Shown: positions 1 to 10,420 of the stretch, one piece after another
Layout: each line of letters opens with the position of its first letter
Numbering within the stretch: position 1 is the stretch's first letter
NCBI GenBank assembly: GCA_023807065.1
Contig: JAJJLU010000369.1
Location: 1-64,000 of the forward strand
Direction of reading: 5' to 3'
Origin: Isotricha intestinalis
Lineage: Eukaryota > Ciliophora > Litostomatea > Vestibuliferida > Isotrichidae
Length of the DNA stretch: 64,000 nucleotides
The notes under the pieces: model-generated
Databases searched by the model: none
What the model was told of the DNA's origin: nothing
Seen by the model: the letters and a program-made list of their open reading frames with translations, nothing else
Position numbers and translations under genes: made by a program

Positions 1-20
1 ATCCCCAATCCCCAATCCCC
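1..20. repeat. Telomeric repeat, CCCCAAT unit
   Basis: Nearly three tandem copies of CCCCAAT sit at the extreme left edge and give way at once to unique AT-rich sequence. C-rich repeats reading inward from a 5' end are the expected orientation of a chromosome end; the G-strand would be ATTGGGG. The unit is close to the ciliate CCCCAA and CCCCAAAA repeats but has an extra T. In a window otherwise almost free of C runs, this is a strong signal. The true repeat number cannot be known because the window starts inside the array. Confidence 0.85.
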
Positions 21-482
21 ATGTACTAATCATTTATTAGATTATTTTGAAATAATAGAAAAACAATTAAAATATATAAAATATAATTATTTTAAGTTAA
101 TTTATTTAAAATTATAAATTACTTCTTAAAAATAATTTAGTATAAAAATATTTTTTGGAAATTCCTCGTACTGAAGGAGTTAATATATTTAAACAAATCA
201 TAACCTTTTGAAATTTTAGTTATTGGAATTTTTTAGTTTTAATTATAAGAAATTATTAATATCATAAGTTCCAAAATTTATTATATTTTACATATATTCT
301 AAAACAATGTTTGCAGTAAATTTTTCTGCATACTTTCTAGATAAAATTATATTTGACAAATCATATTTATTATTAACCAAATATTTTGTATAATTTCTAT
401 TTTATATTAAATCTCCTTTTAAATATATAGTCTTTTAAAAAAAAATAATTTAACTAAAAATTTTATTATATTTTAACAAAAA
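21..482. other. Subtelomeric non-coding stretch
   Basis: AT-rich sequence between the telomere repeat and the first gene. No open frame with coding character, no further telomeric units and no tandem subtelomeric repeat were seen. Around 165-185 there is a slightly GC-richer patch that I could not assign. The last part presumably holds the promoter and 5' UTR of the gene at 483. Confidence 0.5.
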
Positions 483-1601
483 ATGGTATTTTTTATTAAA
501 TTTCATTTTAACAAATTTTTTATCTATTTCATTATATGTTCAATAACTGATATAGGAAGATATTGTATTAGATTATATTTTTTACCTAAAATATTTAATA
601 ATTTTATAATAAAATTATTTTTGATGTTTCTAGGAGAAACTTTATCAGGAATAATTTATCTTTATCAAAAAAAAACAATTTTAAAAAGTATACATAATAA
701 TTTCAATTATAATCCAAAAAATGATCCCGATTATGATATATTTTTTATACAGAAATATATTTTTTTTTGTGCTTTTTTAGATTTTATAAGTAGTTTTGAT
801 ATATCACAATATTTTCCTTATAGTATTTCAAAATTAAGTATGGCTTTTGATTATTTAGATAAAATTTCATTATGTCTTTTTTTACCTTTGAATGAAATTT
901 TTACTTTAAATATTGAAACTTATTCTCATCATTATATTGGATTGTTTTTAATGCTAATTTCATTATTATATTTAATTGCTGTTGAATCCATCAAAAATAT
1001 TAAATCTAATTTATCTTTTTCTTTTTTATTCTGTTTTATTGTAAGTTTAGAATCACAATATATTTTATCTATGATATATTCAATTGAAAAAAAGTTATTT
1101 TATGAATATTTTGAAAATATTTTTCATTTATGTTGTTTTGAAGGAATATATGGAAATATAATACTTTTATTATACGTTGTATTTATTTATCGTGATTATT
1201 CATCTTTATTTGATAATTTAAATAAAGAAACAAATAATTTTATACTAATTTTATTTAGTATTTTTTATTGTATTCTCACATGTATATATAATATTTATAT
1301 ATATAAAATAACATCTGAAGGAAGACCTAGTTTTAATATTGTTGGTGATATTTTTTATGTTTTCATATTAAATATATTAAATTTAATTTTTGAGAAAGAA
1401 GTTTTTGATTTTCATTTTGTTATTTCTAATATATTCTCTTTATTAGGAGGTTTTATTTTTACTGAATTTATGACTCTTAATTTTTGGAATTTAGATGAAT
1501 TTACTAAGAATAAAATAATAGAAAGAAGCCAAATCGATATTTCAATGGTAAATTTGGATAATATAAATAGTGAGGAATTTCCTAATATTATAATTATTTA
1601 A
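483..1601 (+). CDS. Multi-pass membrane protein, drug/metabolite-transporter-like
   Basis: A 372-residue protein made almost entirely of hydrophobic segments; about nine or ten membrane helices can be counted. The alternation of short loops and helices, with a short tail after the last helix, resembles SLC35/EamA-type transporters of the drug/metabolite superfamily, but no diagnostic motif is clear, so the substrate is unknown. The C-terminal tail (about residues 345-372) is polar and probably cytosolic. It is the telomere-proximal gene and is convergent with the gene at 1726. The start ATG is preceded by an A-run, typical of this window. Another family of polytopic protein cannot be excluded. 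Confidence 0.6.
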   Translation: MVFFIKFHFNKFFIYFIICSITDIGRYCIRLYFLPKIFNNFIIKLFLMFLGETLSGIIYLYQKKTILKSIHNNFNYNPKNDPDYDIFFIQKYIFFCAFLDFISSFDISQYFPYSISKLSMAFDYLDKISLCLFLPLNEIFTLNIETYSHHYIGLFLMLISLLYLIAVESIKNIKSNLSFSFLFCFIVSLESQYILSMIYSIEKKLFYEYFENIFHLCCFEGIYGNIILLLYVVFIYRDYSSLFDNLNKETNNFILILFSIFYCILTCIYNIYIYKITSEGRPSFNIVGDIFYVFILNILNLIFEKEVFDFHFVISNIFSLLGGFIFTEFMTLNFWNLDEFTKNKIIERSQIDISMVNLDNINSEEFPNIIII

Positions 1602-1725
1602 ATAATATAGTTTAAATAATTCTCTTATTAAGTTAATATTAATTTAATAATAATTGAATTTACCCAAATCATTTATATAATAATTAATTACATTATAAAC
1701 ATAAAAATTTCAATCATTATATTTA

Positions 1726-2277
1726 TTATATTTTTTTTTTCTTTCTTGTTCTTACCATTTTCTTATTTTTGAGGAAATTATGAGCTAATAAATCAAAATA
1801 TATACAAAACGCTCCATCAACAAAACTTAAAATATATAATGTTAACCAAATAAAATAGTAATTTTTTTGTTGTGAACATGTTCCTAAACTTTTATTATTT
1901 AATTTAGGATATTTTTCATAATAATTATTTAATAATGAACAAATATTATAAATATTACTAAGTCTAATAATTAAAAATATTACAATAATCAAAGCAATTA
2001 AAAGGTAAATTCCAAGTAATATTATAGAATAAATAAATCTCATTGGCTTTGTGATTTCAACAATAAAATTTGCACTCAAAGCAAAAACTCCTGCAAAAAG
2101 TAATATATGTATTAAAATCATTTGATTTGTCAAAGTAAAAAAAGCATAATTTAAAATAATAACACATATATTATAAATTGCACTATAAGAATTTAATAAC
2201 CTTGCTCTATTAATAATATAATTATAAGTCTTAATTGGTCTATAAGCTCTTATTAAATTACTAATTAAATTTCCCAT
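1726..2277 (-). CDS. Four-helix membrane protein with possible N-myristoylation
   Basis: A 183-residue protein of unknown family. Four hydrophobic segments lie roughly at residues 32-52, 55-73, 80-107 and 142-165, with a polar loop containing a Cys between the third and fourth. The N-terminus MGNLIS has Gly2 and a Ser in the position favoured for N-myristoylation, so the short amphipathic N-terminal stretch could be lipid-anchored on the cytosolic side. The C-terminus is a run of Arg and Lys. It shares a 97-bp divergent gap with the CFAP221 gene and is convergent with the gene at 483. Function is not assignable from sequence. Confidence 0.6.
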   Translation of the reverse strand: MGNLISNLIRAYRPIKTYNYIINRARLLNSYSAIYNICVIILNYAFFTLTNQMILIHILLFAGVFALSANFIVEITKPMRFIYSIILLGIYLLIALIIVIFLIIRLSNIYNICSLLNNYYEKYPKLNNKSLGTCSQQKNYYFIWLTLYILSFVDGAFCIYFDLLAHNFLKNKKMVRTRKKKKI

Positions 2278-2374
2278 TTAAAACAATATTGTCAAAAGAA
2301 AAAAAAAATTAAATACCCCAAAAAAAAATCAAAATAAAATAAACAAAAATAATAAAAAAACTAATAAAATAAAA

Positions 2375-5137
2375 ATGAAAACTGAAGATCAAAAAAACGA
2401 GGAAGAAAAGAACGAAGATCAATCTAAAATGAAAAAAGTTGATTTCACATCAGAAGTAAAAGATATGATGGAAGGACAAGAGAAGATGGAAGAAGAAAAG
2501 ATAGGAATATCAGATGAAATGAATGAAAAGGATAAAAATATTGAAGAAGAAGATAAGAAGATAGAAAAAGAAGAAGAAGAAGAATCATCAGAAGAGCCTT
2601 TTAATTTTAGAAAAAAGTTATTAACAACAGAAGAACATAAAAAATATGGGAATAGATTACGTGAAGATTACAAATATGATAATGAAGGTGAAAATGGAAT
2701 TTTTGAAGCAAATCCACGTGTTGTTAGAATAGCAGGTTTTGAATTAAATAAAAAAACTACTGTTAAAGTTTCTATAATTAATAAGAGTAGATATTCTGAA
2801 AGAATTATTATTTTACCTCCAACTACTCCTTTCTTTAAAATTAGATATAATAAAAGAGGACAAATTCCTCCTGGTTTATCTGAAATTATTTATTTAATAT
2901 TTACTCCTCAAAATTATCAATATTACACTGATAATATTTGCATTAATTGTCCAGGAGGAAAAATCATTATTCCTATTCATGCTTTTCCTAAAATGAATAT
3001 TCATGTTAAAGATTATATTCCTAAAATGATTGATTTGGGGAATATTACTATTGAAACCACAGAAAAAAAAGATTTTGCCATTAATAATATTATTGATATT
3101 CCTTTCAAATTCCAAATTACTCCTATTAATGAATGTGATGAAATTAGTTTAACTCCTTTAAACGGAGAAATTAAACCTTTTGAAACACAGAAATTTAATA
3201 TTAGTATTACTCCTAAAAAATATGGTATTTTAAGAGGAGAATATGAATTTAAAGTTAATGAAATTGATTATCAACCTCTTAAATTTCAAATTTTTGCAAC
3301 ATGTAATAATTATAATACTAATAATTTAATAGAAGAAGCACAGAAAATTTCAAAGGAAGAAATGCTTAAAAAATATAGTAAAAATTATCTTCCTCAAAAT
3401 GAAGATGAATTTAAAGAAGATGAAATAGAAAATAAAGAAAGAGAAGAAGAAGAAAAAGAAAAAGAAGAAGCAAAGACAGAAAATTTAGAACCAGATTACA
3501 ATGAAATAATAAAAGATAATAAATTATCAAATGAAGATTATGATAATAAAAGTATAAAAACATCAATAATACCAAAAAGTAAAAACATAGATAATTATTA
3601 TGATAAATCAAATGAATTAAAATCAAAAGGACAAGAAGATTTAAATGAATCAAATGCAAGTGATTTAACAAGACCAGAATCAAAAATGTTAAGTCGATTT
3701 AAAAATTTTCCAAGTAATAAAGAAAGAGAATATTTAAATACATTTAATGATGTTGATGGAATTATAAAAGCAAAAGAATTTAAATATATTAGATTTATTG
3801 GGAAAGAACCATTAACAGAAGAACAATCAAATAAAATTTTAGATGAGAGAGAAAAAGATAAAAATAAATTAATTGATATGGAATGTCAAATGGATAAAAA
3901 TAGACATGAACCAGAATGTGATAAAGAAAAATGTGAAGTTGATAGAGATCAAAAATTTTATCAAAAACCGAATTTTTCAACAAATCAAAATGATAATTTT
4001 TTCAAAGCAAGACATTATATAAAATTATTTTTAAAAGCAATGACAAAAATAATATATAGAAAAAGAGCAGATGATAGATTAAATAAATTAAATGATTTGA
4101 TAAAAAAAAATAATATAAAAAATAGAGATGATTTTATTCATTTTTGTGATCAAGATTGGATAAACTATTTTAGTCAAGATCAACAAGGAGGAAATGATGA
4201 ATCTCAATTTAATTTTATGCAAATGAAATTTTTACCTCCTTCTCATTTATATAGAGAAACAATATGGTTAAATAATGAAATATCATTAAATTCATTGAAA
4301 CAAAAAATAACTCATGAAAATAATATTAATTTAGAAAAATTTGTTGAATATGAACCTTTAGAAAAACATGATATTGAAATTGTGAAATATGAATCTTTTA
4401 ATTCTCCCGGTTTAACTCAATTTGATATTAATATGGGAGAAAAACCTTTTAGACCTTCTTGTCAAAGTGAAAATTTAATTAGAAGTGAAAGAGGAGATTC
4501 TGAATTAAATCCTATTAAATATGAAAATTTATTTGAAATATCTGATTGCCATTTAAAACATATTTTTTCTAATCCTGAAGATTTAATTTTCCAAAATCCA
4601 ATTTTAAAAAAATATTCTTCTTTACCTTTATATAATGAAACTTCCATTGATTATAATTTACAACCTAGAATAATGAAAAATGCATATTTACCTTTATCTA
4701 ATTATTCTAATGATATTTATATGAAAATTAATTTTAATTATGAAGATTCTGAAAAAATTAATAATAAATTAATTGAAAATGATCCTTTCTTTATTGATAC
4801 TTCAATGAGTTTAGAAAATATGAAAAAATTAAAAGCTCCTGATGAAAAAGATTTAATTGTTAAACATGGAATTAATGTTGATGAAGATAATTATATTTTT
4901 GAAATGGAAAAAGATGATGATAAAGCTATTTTAGATATGATTGAGAAAGATGATGATAAAGTTAAAAATATGAGAGAATTAAATAAAATATCCACTTATG
5001 ATGTGAGGAAGGATGAAAAAATCAAATTTGAAAAAAAAATGGAAGCTATTAAAAAGAAATGGATGAGTCTTGTTCCTACTTATTTTGAATATATTAATTC
5101 TGGTATTAAACATCCTAATAATAAGCTTCTTCCTTAA
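2375..5137 (+). CDS. CFAP221: Ciliary central-apparatus protein CFAP221/PCDP1
   Basis: A 920-residue protein. Residues 1-75 are a very acidic, low-complexity lead. From about residue 90 to 310 there are ASH/MSP-like beta-sandwich repeats with the pattern of PCDP1: a GIFEANPRVV start, then INKS, ILPPTTPFFKIRY, PPGLSEIIYLIFTP and IPIHAFP. A second charged linker follows, then a basic helix near residue 551 (FLKAMTKIIYRKRADDRL) that matches the conserved central part of the family, and a conserved C-terminal half. In Chlamydomonas and mammals this protein belongs to the C1d projection of the central pair and binds calmodulin to tune ciliary beating. Length fits the family. Assignment is from motif order, not a search. 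Confidence 0.8.
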   Translation: MKTEDQKNEEEKNEDQSKMKKVDFTSEVKDMMEGQEKMEEEKIGISDEMNEKDKNIEEEDKKIEKEEEEESSEEPFNFRKKLLTTEEHKKYGNRLREDYKYDNEGENGIFEANPRVVRIAGFELNKKTTVKVSIINKSRYSERIIILPPTTPFFKIRYNKRGQIPPGLSEIIYLIFTPQNYQYYTDNICINCPGGKIIIPIHAFPKMNIHVKDYIPKMIDLGNITIETTEKKDFAINNIIDIPFKFQITPINECDEISLTPLNGEIKPFETQKFNISITPKKYGILRGEYEFKVNEIDYQPLKFQIFATCNNYNTNNLIEEAQKISKEEMLKKYSKNYLPQNEDEFKEDEIENKEREEEEKEKEEAKTENLEPDYNEIIKDNKLSNEDYDNKSIKTSIIPKSKNIDNYYDKSNELKSKGQEDLNESNASDLTRPESKMLSRFKNFPSNKEREYLNTFNDVDGIIKAKEFKYIRFIGKEPLTEEQSNKILDEREKDKNKLIDMECQMDKNRHEPECDKEKCEVDRDQKFYQKPNFSTNQNDNFFKARHYIKLFLKAMTKIIYRKRADDRLNKLNDLIKKNNIKNRDDFIHFCDQDWINYFSQDQQGGNDESQFNFMQMKFLPPSHLYRETIWLNNEISLNSLKQKITHENNINLEKFVEYEPLEKHDIEIVKYESFNSPGLTQFDINMGEKPFRPSCQSENLIRSERGDSELNPIKYENLFEISDCHLKHIFSNPEDLIFQNPILKKYSSLPLYNETSIDYNLQPRIMKNAYLPLSNYSNDIYMKINFNYEDSEKINNKLIENDPFFIDTSMSLENMKKLKAPDEKDLIVKHGINVDEDNYIFEMEKDDDKAILDMIEKDDDKVKNMRELNKISTYDVRKDEKIKFEKKMEAIKKKWMSLVPTYFEYINSGIKHPNNKLLP

Positions 5138-5420
5138 TTTTGAAGGGTATTTCTTTTTAATTTTGATATATATAATAAAATAAAATATTTTCAATTTTTA
5201 AATTTAAATTTTTAATTACATTTAATTATATATAAATCTAAAATATAATATTACAAGCATAAACAAATATGCAAAAACTCTTTTATCAAAAAAAAATAAA
5301 AACCATAAAAATCTTCAAACTGTTTTTTTCCTTTGATATCCCATTAAAAAAAGGATAAATAAGTCCAACAAATAAAAATTAAAAAAATAAAAAAATTAAA
5401 AAAAAAAACAATCAAAAAAA

Positions 5421-7520
5421 ATGCAAAATAAATACGAAGTTTTAGAAGTAGTAGGTGAAGGAGCCTACGGAATAGTATATAAATGTCGAAATAAAGAAAC
5501 AAATAAATTTGTAGCCATAAAAAAATTTAAAGAAGTAGAAGACGAAATAGTAAAAAAAACAATGAAGCGTGAGCTTCGAATGTTACAAAGAATGCATCAT
5601 ACAAATATAGTAGATTTCATAGAAGCATTTAAAAGAAAGGGAAATTTATTTCTTGTCTTCGAATACGTGGAAAAAAATCTTTTAGAACTTCTACAAGAAA
5701 GTCCTCGTGGATTGGAGCCTAAATTAATTCGTCATTTTATGTATCAATTATGTAAATCTATAAAATACCTTCATGATCAAAATATAATTCATAGAGATAT
5801 AAAGCCTGAAAATTTATTAATAAATGAGAATATGGATTTAAAATTATGTGATTTTGGATTTGCTCGTTTAATTAGTGGATTTAATAAAGAGAGATTAACT
5901 GACTACGTAGCAACTAGATGGTATCGAGCACCTGAACTACTACTTACTCAAGGAGAGTATGGACCAGAAGTGGATTATTGGGCTGTAGGATGTATTATGG
6001 GCGAACTTGTGGATGGAAACCCTCTCTTTCCAGGAGAAAATGAAATCGATCAGTTACATTGTATTCAGAAAGTTCTTGGGAATTTCACTGATGAACAAGT
6101 CTATATGTTTTATTCTAATCCTATTTATAATGGGAAAGACCTTTTGGAAATTGATAAACCTGAAACTCTAGATTGGAGGTATCTTGGGAAATTAAGTAAA
6201 AATGCTATTAGCTTTATGAAAGGGTTACTTGAAATGGACCCTAAGAAAAGACTCAATGGAGTTACTGTTTTTCAACATCCTTATTTGGCTAAATTAGTGG
6301 AAAAAGATAAAGAAAAGGAAAAAGAGAAACAAAAGGATAACGAAAAAGGAATAGAATATAATGAAGGAACAAATAATAATAATAATAATAATAACAATAA
6401 TAATAATAATACTAATATTAATAATAATAATAATAATAATAATACTAATATTAATAATAATAATAATAATAATAATGTAATTAATAATAGTAATAATACT
6501 ACTAATACTATAACTACAATAAATACGAATAATTTAAACAATAACAATAGTAATAATATTCAAGTAATAAACAATAATAATGGAAACACAAATATTCAAG
6601 TAATAAATAATTCTAATCCTAACACAAATATAAATATTAATAATGAAAGTATGCCAATAGAAAAAATAAATCAAAATATAATGCAAACAGTAAAAATAAA
6701 ACAACCTCATATTCAAAATAATCAAAATACAAATAATAATAATATATATGTTATCCAATTTCAAAATAGTCCAAACATTCAAAATTTTTCAAAAACCGAA
6801 AGAGAGAATTCTAATCAAACTTCAATAACAAATATAAACAATATAAATTATAATAATTATGGAGAAATGTATTATCCTCAGGAGCAAAAACAAGAGAATA
6901 AAAAAGGTAAAAAAGTTAAAAAAAATAAAAATAAAGAAAAAGAAAACAATTTCAACACATTATCAATGAAAAAGCAAAATATGACAAAATTAGCAACATC
7001 AATAAATTTTAATCAAAAAGAAAAAGATAACATGAATTTAGTATCATTTATGTCAACAAATAACGGAGGAAATACAATGTTAGATAATGCATATAAGACA
7101 TTTTATCAGAAAAATAAAGAGAAAGATATATATAACATAGAATTAGATTCTCAATATTATAATTTGAACGAAAGTAATGAAAATATAAAAAATTATATAA
7201 ATAGAAATTATGATATTATTCATGAAGAAGAAGAATATCCAAATGATTACAACGAATATGAAAATAAAAAAATGAGACAATTAGTTCAATTATATAAAAC
7301 TAATAATAATAATAATAATATGAAACATGAACATAGTCCTGGAAAAGGAGTTAAATATATTAAAAATTCTCCTCCTAAAAATGGTACTTATTATAATGGC
7401 GGGAAAAATTTTTATTCAAAAAATAATAATAATCTACATTTACCTGTTATTCCTAAAGGAAGTATTTATAATAATAATTATAATTTGTCTAGTTATAATA
7501 AGAAATTCAATTACTATTAA
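5421..7520 (+). CDS. CDKL-family (CDKL5-like) protein kinase with poly-Asn tail
   Basis: A 699-residue Ser/Thr kinase. The catalytic domain (about residues 4-288) is complete: GEGAYG loop, AIKKF lysine, HRDIKPEN near 123, DFGFAR, and the activation segment TDYVATRWYRAPELL, which is the CDKL form of the MAPK-like TxY switch (TDY near 159). The insert LFPGENEIDQL and the helix ending in RELRML fit CDKL kinases, closest to CDKL5. In algae and other ciliates such kinases act at the ciliary base in length control; that role here is inference. Residues about 300-380 are a Lys/Glu linker followed by long Asn runs encoded by AAT triplets. The remaining tail is Asn-rich, disordered and unconserved. 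Confidence 0.85.
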   Translation: MQNKYEVLEVVGEGAYGIVYKCRNKETNKFVAIKKFKEVEDEIVKKTMKRELRMLQRMHHTNIVDFIEAFKRKGNLFLVFEYVEKNLLELLQESPRGLEPKLIRHFMYQLCKSIKYLHDQNIIHRDIKPENLLINENMDLKLCDFGFARLISGFNKERLTDYVATRWYRAPELLLTQGEYGPEVDYWAVGCIMGELVDGNPLFPGENEIDQLHCIQKVLGNFTDEQVYMFYSNPIYNGKDLLEIDKPETLDWRYLGKLSKNAISFMKGLLEMDPKKRLNGVTVFQHPYLAKLVEKDKEKEKEKQKDNEKGIEYNEGTNNNNNNNNNNNNNTNINNNNNNNNTNINNNNNNNNVINNSNNTTNTITTINTNNLNNNNSNNIQVINNNNGNTNIQVINNSNPNTNININNESMPIEKINQNIMQTVKIKQPHIQNNQNTNNNNIYVIQFQNSPNIQNFSKTERENSNQTSITNINNINYNNYGEMYYPQEQKQENKKGKKVKKNKNKEKENNFNTLSMKKQNMTKLATSINFNQKEKDNMNLVSFMSTNNGGNTMLDNAYKTFYQKNKEKDIYNIELDSQYYNLNESNENIKNYINRNYDIIHEEEEYPNDYNEYENKKMRQLVQLYKTNNNNNNMKHEHSPGKGVKYIKNSPPKNGTYYNGGKNFYSKNNNNLHLPVIPKGSIYNNNYNLSSYNKKFNYY
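6370..6480 (+). repeat. AAT trinucleotide expansion coding for poly-Asn
   Basis: Runs of AAT/AAC triplets, broken by isolated Thr-Ile or Val codons, encode three poly-Asn blocks in the linker behind the CDKL kinase domain. The interruption pattern (NN-TNI-NN twice) suggests duplication of a larger unit as well as single-triplet slippage. Confidence 0.85.
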
Positions 7521-7814
7521 GTTGGATTTTTTCAATTTGGTTTTTTTTTCTTTTTGATTTTTTTTATTTTTTGTTCTATATTTTTTATAGATATAATTAA
7601 TTTATTGCTTGGAAATGTTTAATAACAAATATTGTTTTTTTGATGTTATTCTTTTAGCTTGTTTGATTTTACATTTTTTTAAAAAGGTTTATTAAAAATA
7701 AAATATTTTAATATTAATAAATATTATTTTTAAATTCATTTTGAAAATAAAATCAAAATTTAAATAATATTAAATTTTATTTTTTGTAAAAATAAAAATA
7801 ATAAAAATATTAGA

Positions 7815-8615
7815 TTATCCAGATTTAGGAATTAAATATCTTTTTCTTTCAGGAGAACTATTTTTATAAGGTTGATGAGTTAAATTATAATTCATTTGAG
7901 TTAAAGCAGATAAATCAGTAACATTACTATTAGTATTATTTAATGAAGGAGAATAATTAGAATTTGTATTTCCATTATAATTAAATTTATTATTATTATA
8001 ATTTGAATAATAATTATTTAAAGGTTTTAATTCATTTTGAGAATTATTATTATTTAAATGATTACTATTTGTATTTAAATTATTAAAAACACTCATTTCA
8101 GAAATTTGTTCTCCAAATTTATTATTATTCGATTGTTGCGGTATAGTATTACTAAACATCATATCATTTATACTATTAAAATTATTAAAAAATAGATTTT
8201 GATTTGGAATTTTTTCTTCAATTTCCTCATTTTCAATATTATTTTGTTGATTAATAAAATTAAGTAAATATTTATTTTGTTCTTTTAACATTTCATTTTC
8301 TCCTTGTAATTTATTTATTCTATCATTTACAAATTGAAATTTTTTCATTAAATCATTTACATCATCTTTTAAAATATTTACATCAGATGTTAATTTAATA
8401 TTTTCTTTTTTTATTCTTTCGAATTCTTCTTTTTCATTTGATAATAAACAATGTTTTTTTAATTCTAATTGTAATTGTTCTACAAAATTTTTTATATGAG
8501 ATAATTCTTCTTGAAATTTTTGATTCGGCTTTCCTCCTATTTTCGATGTTGTTAAACTTCTTGAAAAACTTTTATCTTTAAAACTTATTTCTTTTTTGGA
8601 TTTTTCTTTTAACAT
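7815..8615 (-). CDS. Coiled-coil protein with Asn-rich C-terminus
   Basis: A 266-residue hypothetical protein. The first 25 residues are basic and Ser-rich; residues about 30-125 form a strong heptad-repeat coiled coil rich in Glu, Lys, Leu and Asn, ending in the leucine-zipper-like NKLQGENEMLKEQNKYLL. Residues 126-240 are Asn/Ser-rich and probably disordered. The last 15 residues are basic (SPERKRYLIPKSG). It is convergent with the kinase gene at 5421 and lies tail-to-head behind another coiled-coil protein. Such proteins are often cytoskeletal or basal-body parts in ciliates, but no family is recognised. Confidence 0.6.
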   Translation of the reverse strand: MLKEKSKKEISFKDKSFSRSLTTSKIGGKPNQKFQEELSHIKNFVEQLQLELKKHCLLSNEKEEFERIKKENIKLTSDVNILKDDVNDLMKKFQFVNDRINKLQGENEMLKEQNKYLLNFINQQNNIENEEIEEKIPNQNLFFNNFNSINDMMFSNTIPQQSNNNKFGEQISEMSVFNNLNTNSNHLNNNNSQNELKPLNNYYSNYNNNKFNYNGNTNSNYSPSLNNTNSNVTDLSALTQMNYNLTHQPYKNSSPERKRYLIPKSG

Positions 8616-8725
8616 TTAATTTATTTTTTAATAAATGAAATAAAATAAAAAAGATTTAAATGTCTTTTCAAATAATAAATATTAAAATTAAACACACTAA
8701 AATAATTTATCATATATATCATAAT

Positions 8726-10156
8726 TTAATATTTATTTTTTAAAAGACTTTCAGTATATTTATAACCTAATTCCTTAATTTTATTATCTAAATCAGTTAA
8801 ATGTTCAATTTTAATTTTTTTGCCAATATTAATGTTATTATCAATAGAAGAATCAGAATTTTCTTTCATTTTATTTATAATAAACATATCATCTTTAACA
8901 TTATTTGCAATTACAGGTATTTTTGTTTTTGAAATATAATTTTGAAAATCACTTAAAAAACCATGTAAATTACTTCCATATTTATTATTTAAATTTATTG
9001 GTTTTCTATCAGTATATATATTAATATAATTTTTTATATCTTTTTGTTCTTCTTTAAAATTTGTTCTTATTATATTTGAATATATTCTTGTTAATTTTTT
9101 TACTCTTTCTTTATTAAAATTTTCTTTATTTTTTTTTTCCAATTCAGAATCTCTCTTTCTTTGAAATGTAATTTTAATTTCATCTTCTTTTATTTCTTTA
9201 TTTTTTTCATTTTCCATATTATCATAATCATAAATTAATATATTATTATCATTATTATCTTCCTTTTCATTATTATTTTCATTTAAATTTTTTTTCTTAG
9301 CACTTCTTATCATTCCTTTAGAAGAAAGAAAAATTTCATCATCAACATACTTTTTTTTATTAATATAATCATCATTAATATTATTTATACTTGCTTTAGT
9401 TTCTTTAATATTATTTATTAAATCTAAATTAATTTTTCTTAATTGTTGAAAAGACATATTTTTCATTTTTAATTCTTCCATTATTTTTTGTCTTACATTA
9501 TCCATAGCATTAGAATAATCATCAATAAATAAAACAGAATTTTTTTTTTCAGTATTTTTTTCAAAAGTTTTATTTCTTTTTTTCATTTCTTCTTCAATTT
9601 CTTCTTTACTTTTTCCTCTATTTTCTTTCAAAGCTTTTTCAAATTTATTTAAATAAGAAATATCTTTTTTAATATCTTTTATTTTTTCTACTCTGCAAGT
9701 TAAAGGATATTTTTCTTTATCTTCAATAAGTAAAAGAGAAGGAGAAAAAATATTTTCTTTTTTTTTATATGAAACTGCTTTTGAATCATAACCTTTTATT
9801 TTATATATTTCTTGAATTTCATTTAAATATGTATTTTGAACTTCTTCATTTTGAGATTTTACTAATTCATATTGTTTAGTAAATTTATAATTATCTTTTT
9901 GAATTTTTTCTATATTTTCTTTTCCTAAATTATAATTTTTTGTAAATTTTATTAATTTATTTAAGAGATAATCCTTTTTTTTATATTCAATTTTGTTTAA
10001 TGATAATGAATCTGGAATATATACTTCTAAATTAAATTTGTGTTTATCTAAAGATTTTTTAAATAAATTTTTTCTGTCGTTGTCTAAATACTCTATTGTA
10101 TTTTTTATTTTTTGTTTGTATGGTATTTTTGGTACTATTTTTTTATAATGGTACAT
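8726..10156 (-). CDS. Coiled-coil hypothetical protein
   Basis: A 476-residue, Lys/Asn/Glu-rich protein without recognised domain. The N-terminal 55 residues are basic and contain two short Pro-bearing segments. Helical, heptad-like stretches run about 75-125, 170-215 and 225-275, and an Asp/Asn/Glu low-complexity block sits near 300-330. A hydrophobic, better ordered segment near 375-420 (GSNLHGFLSDFQNYISKTKIP) may be a small folded unit. Its promoter region is shared with the histidine kinase gene on the other strand (264 bp apart). A structural cytoskeletal role is possible but unsupported. Confidence 0.55.
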   Translation of the reverse strand: MYHYKKIVPKIPYKQKIKNTIEYLDNDRKNLFKKSLDKHKFNLEVYIPDSLSLNKIEYKKKDYLLNKLIKFTKNYNLGKENIEKIQKDNYKFTKQYELVKSQNEEVQNTYLNEIQEIYKIKGYDSKAVSYKKKENIFSPSLLLIEDKEKYPLTCRVEKIKDIKKDISYLNKFEKALKENRGKSKEEIEEEMKKRNKTFEKNTEKKNSVLFIDDYSNAMDNVRQKIMEELKMKNMSFQQLRKINLDLINNIKETKASINNINDDYINKKKYVDDEIFLSSKGMIRSAKKKNLNENNNEKEDNNDNNILIYDYDNMENEKNKEIKEDEIKITFQRKRDSELEKKNKENFNKERVKKLTRIYSNIIRTNFKEEQKDIKNYINIYTDRKPINLNNKYGSNLHGFLSDFQNYISKTKIPVIANNVKDDMFIINKMKENSDSSIDNNINIGKKIKIEHLTDLDNKIKELGYKYTESLLKNKY

Positions 10157-10420
10157 AATAATTTTTATATTATTTTATTTATTTTTTATTAAATTAAATG
10201 ATTATTTTTTATTTTTTTTTCTATTTTTAAATGGTTGAATAATGATTAAAAGAATTAAATAATAGAAAATTATATTATTCTAAAAATAATGAATACAATT
10301 TTTTTCTTTTGTATTAAGGTTTTTAATATTTAAAAAACATAATAAATAAAAGAAAGTTTTATATTTAAAAATAAATTTCATATTATTGAATAATATTTAA
10401 TATTTTAATATAAATTCCCA

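Noticed and set aside
165..190. Slightly GC-richer patch in the subtelomere
   Set aside because: Pairing is imperfect and no RNA or protein feature could be matched.
3411..3683. Hydrophobic minus-strand frame inside CFAP221
   Set aside because: It mirrors the Glu/Lys-rich region on the plus strand, which belongs to a well-recognised protein.
6281..6782. Leu/Val/Ile-rich open frames opposite the CDKL kinase tail
   Set aside because: They are the complement of AAT-rich poly-Asn coding sequence; the hydrophobic runs follow from the repeat, not from selection.
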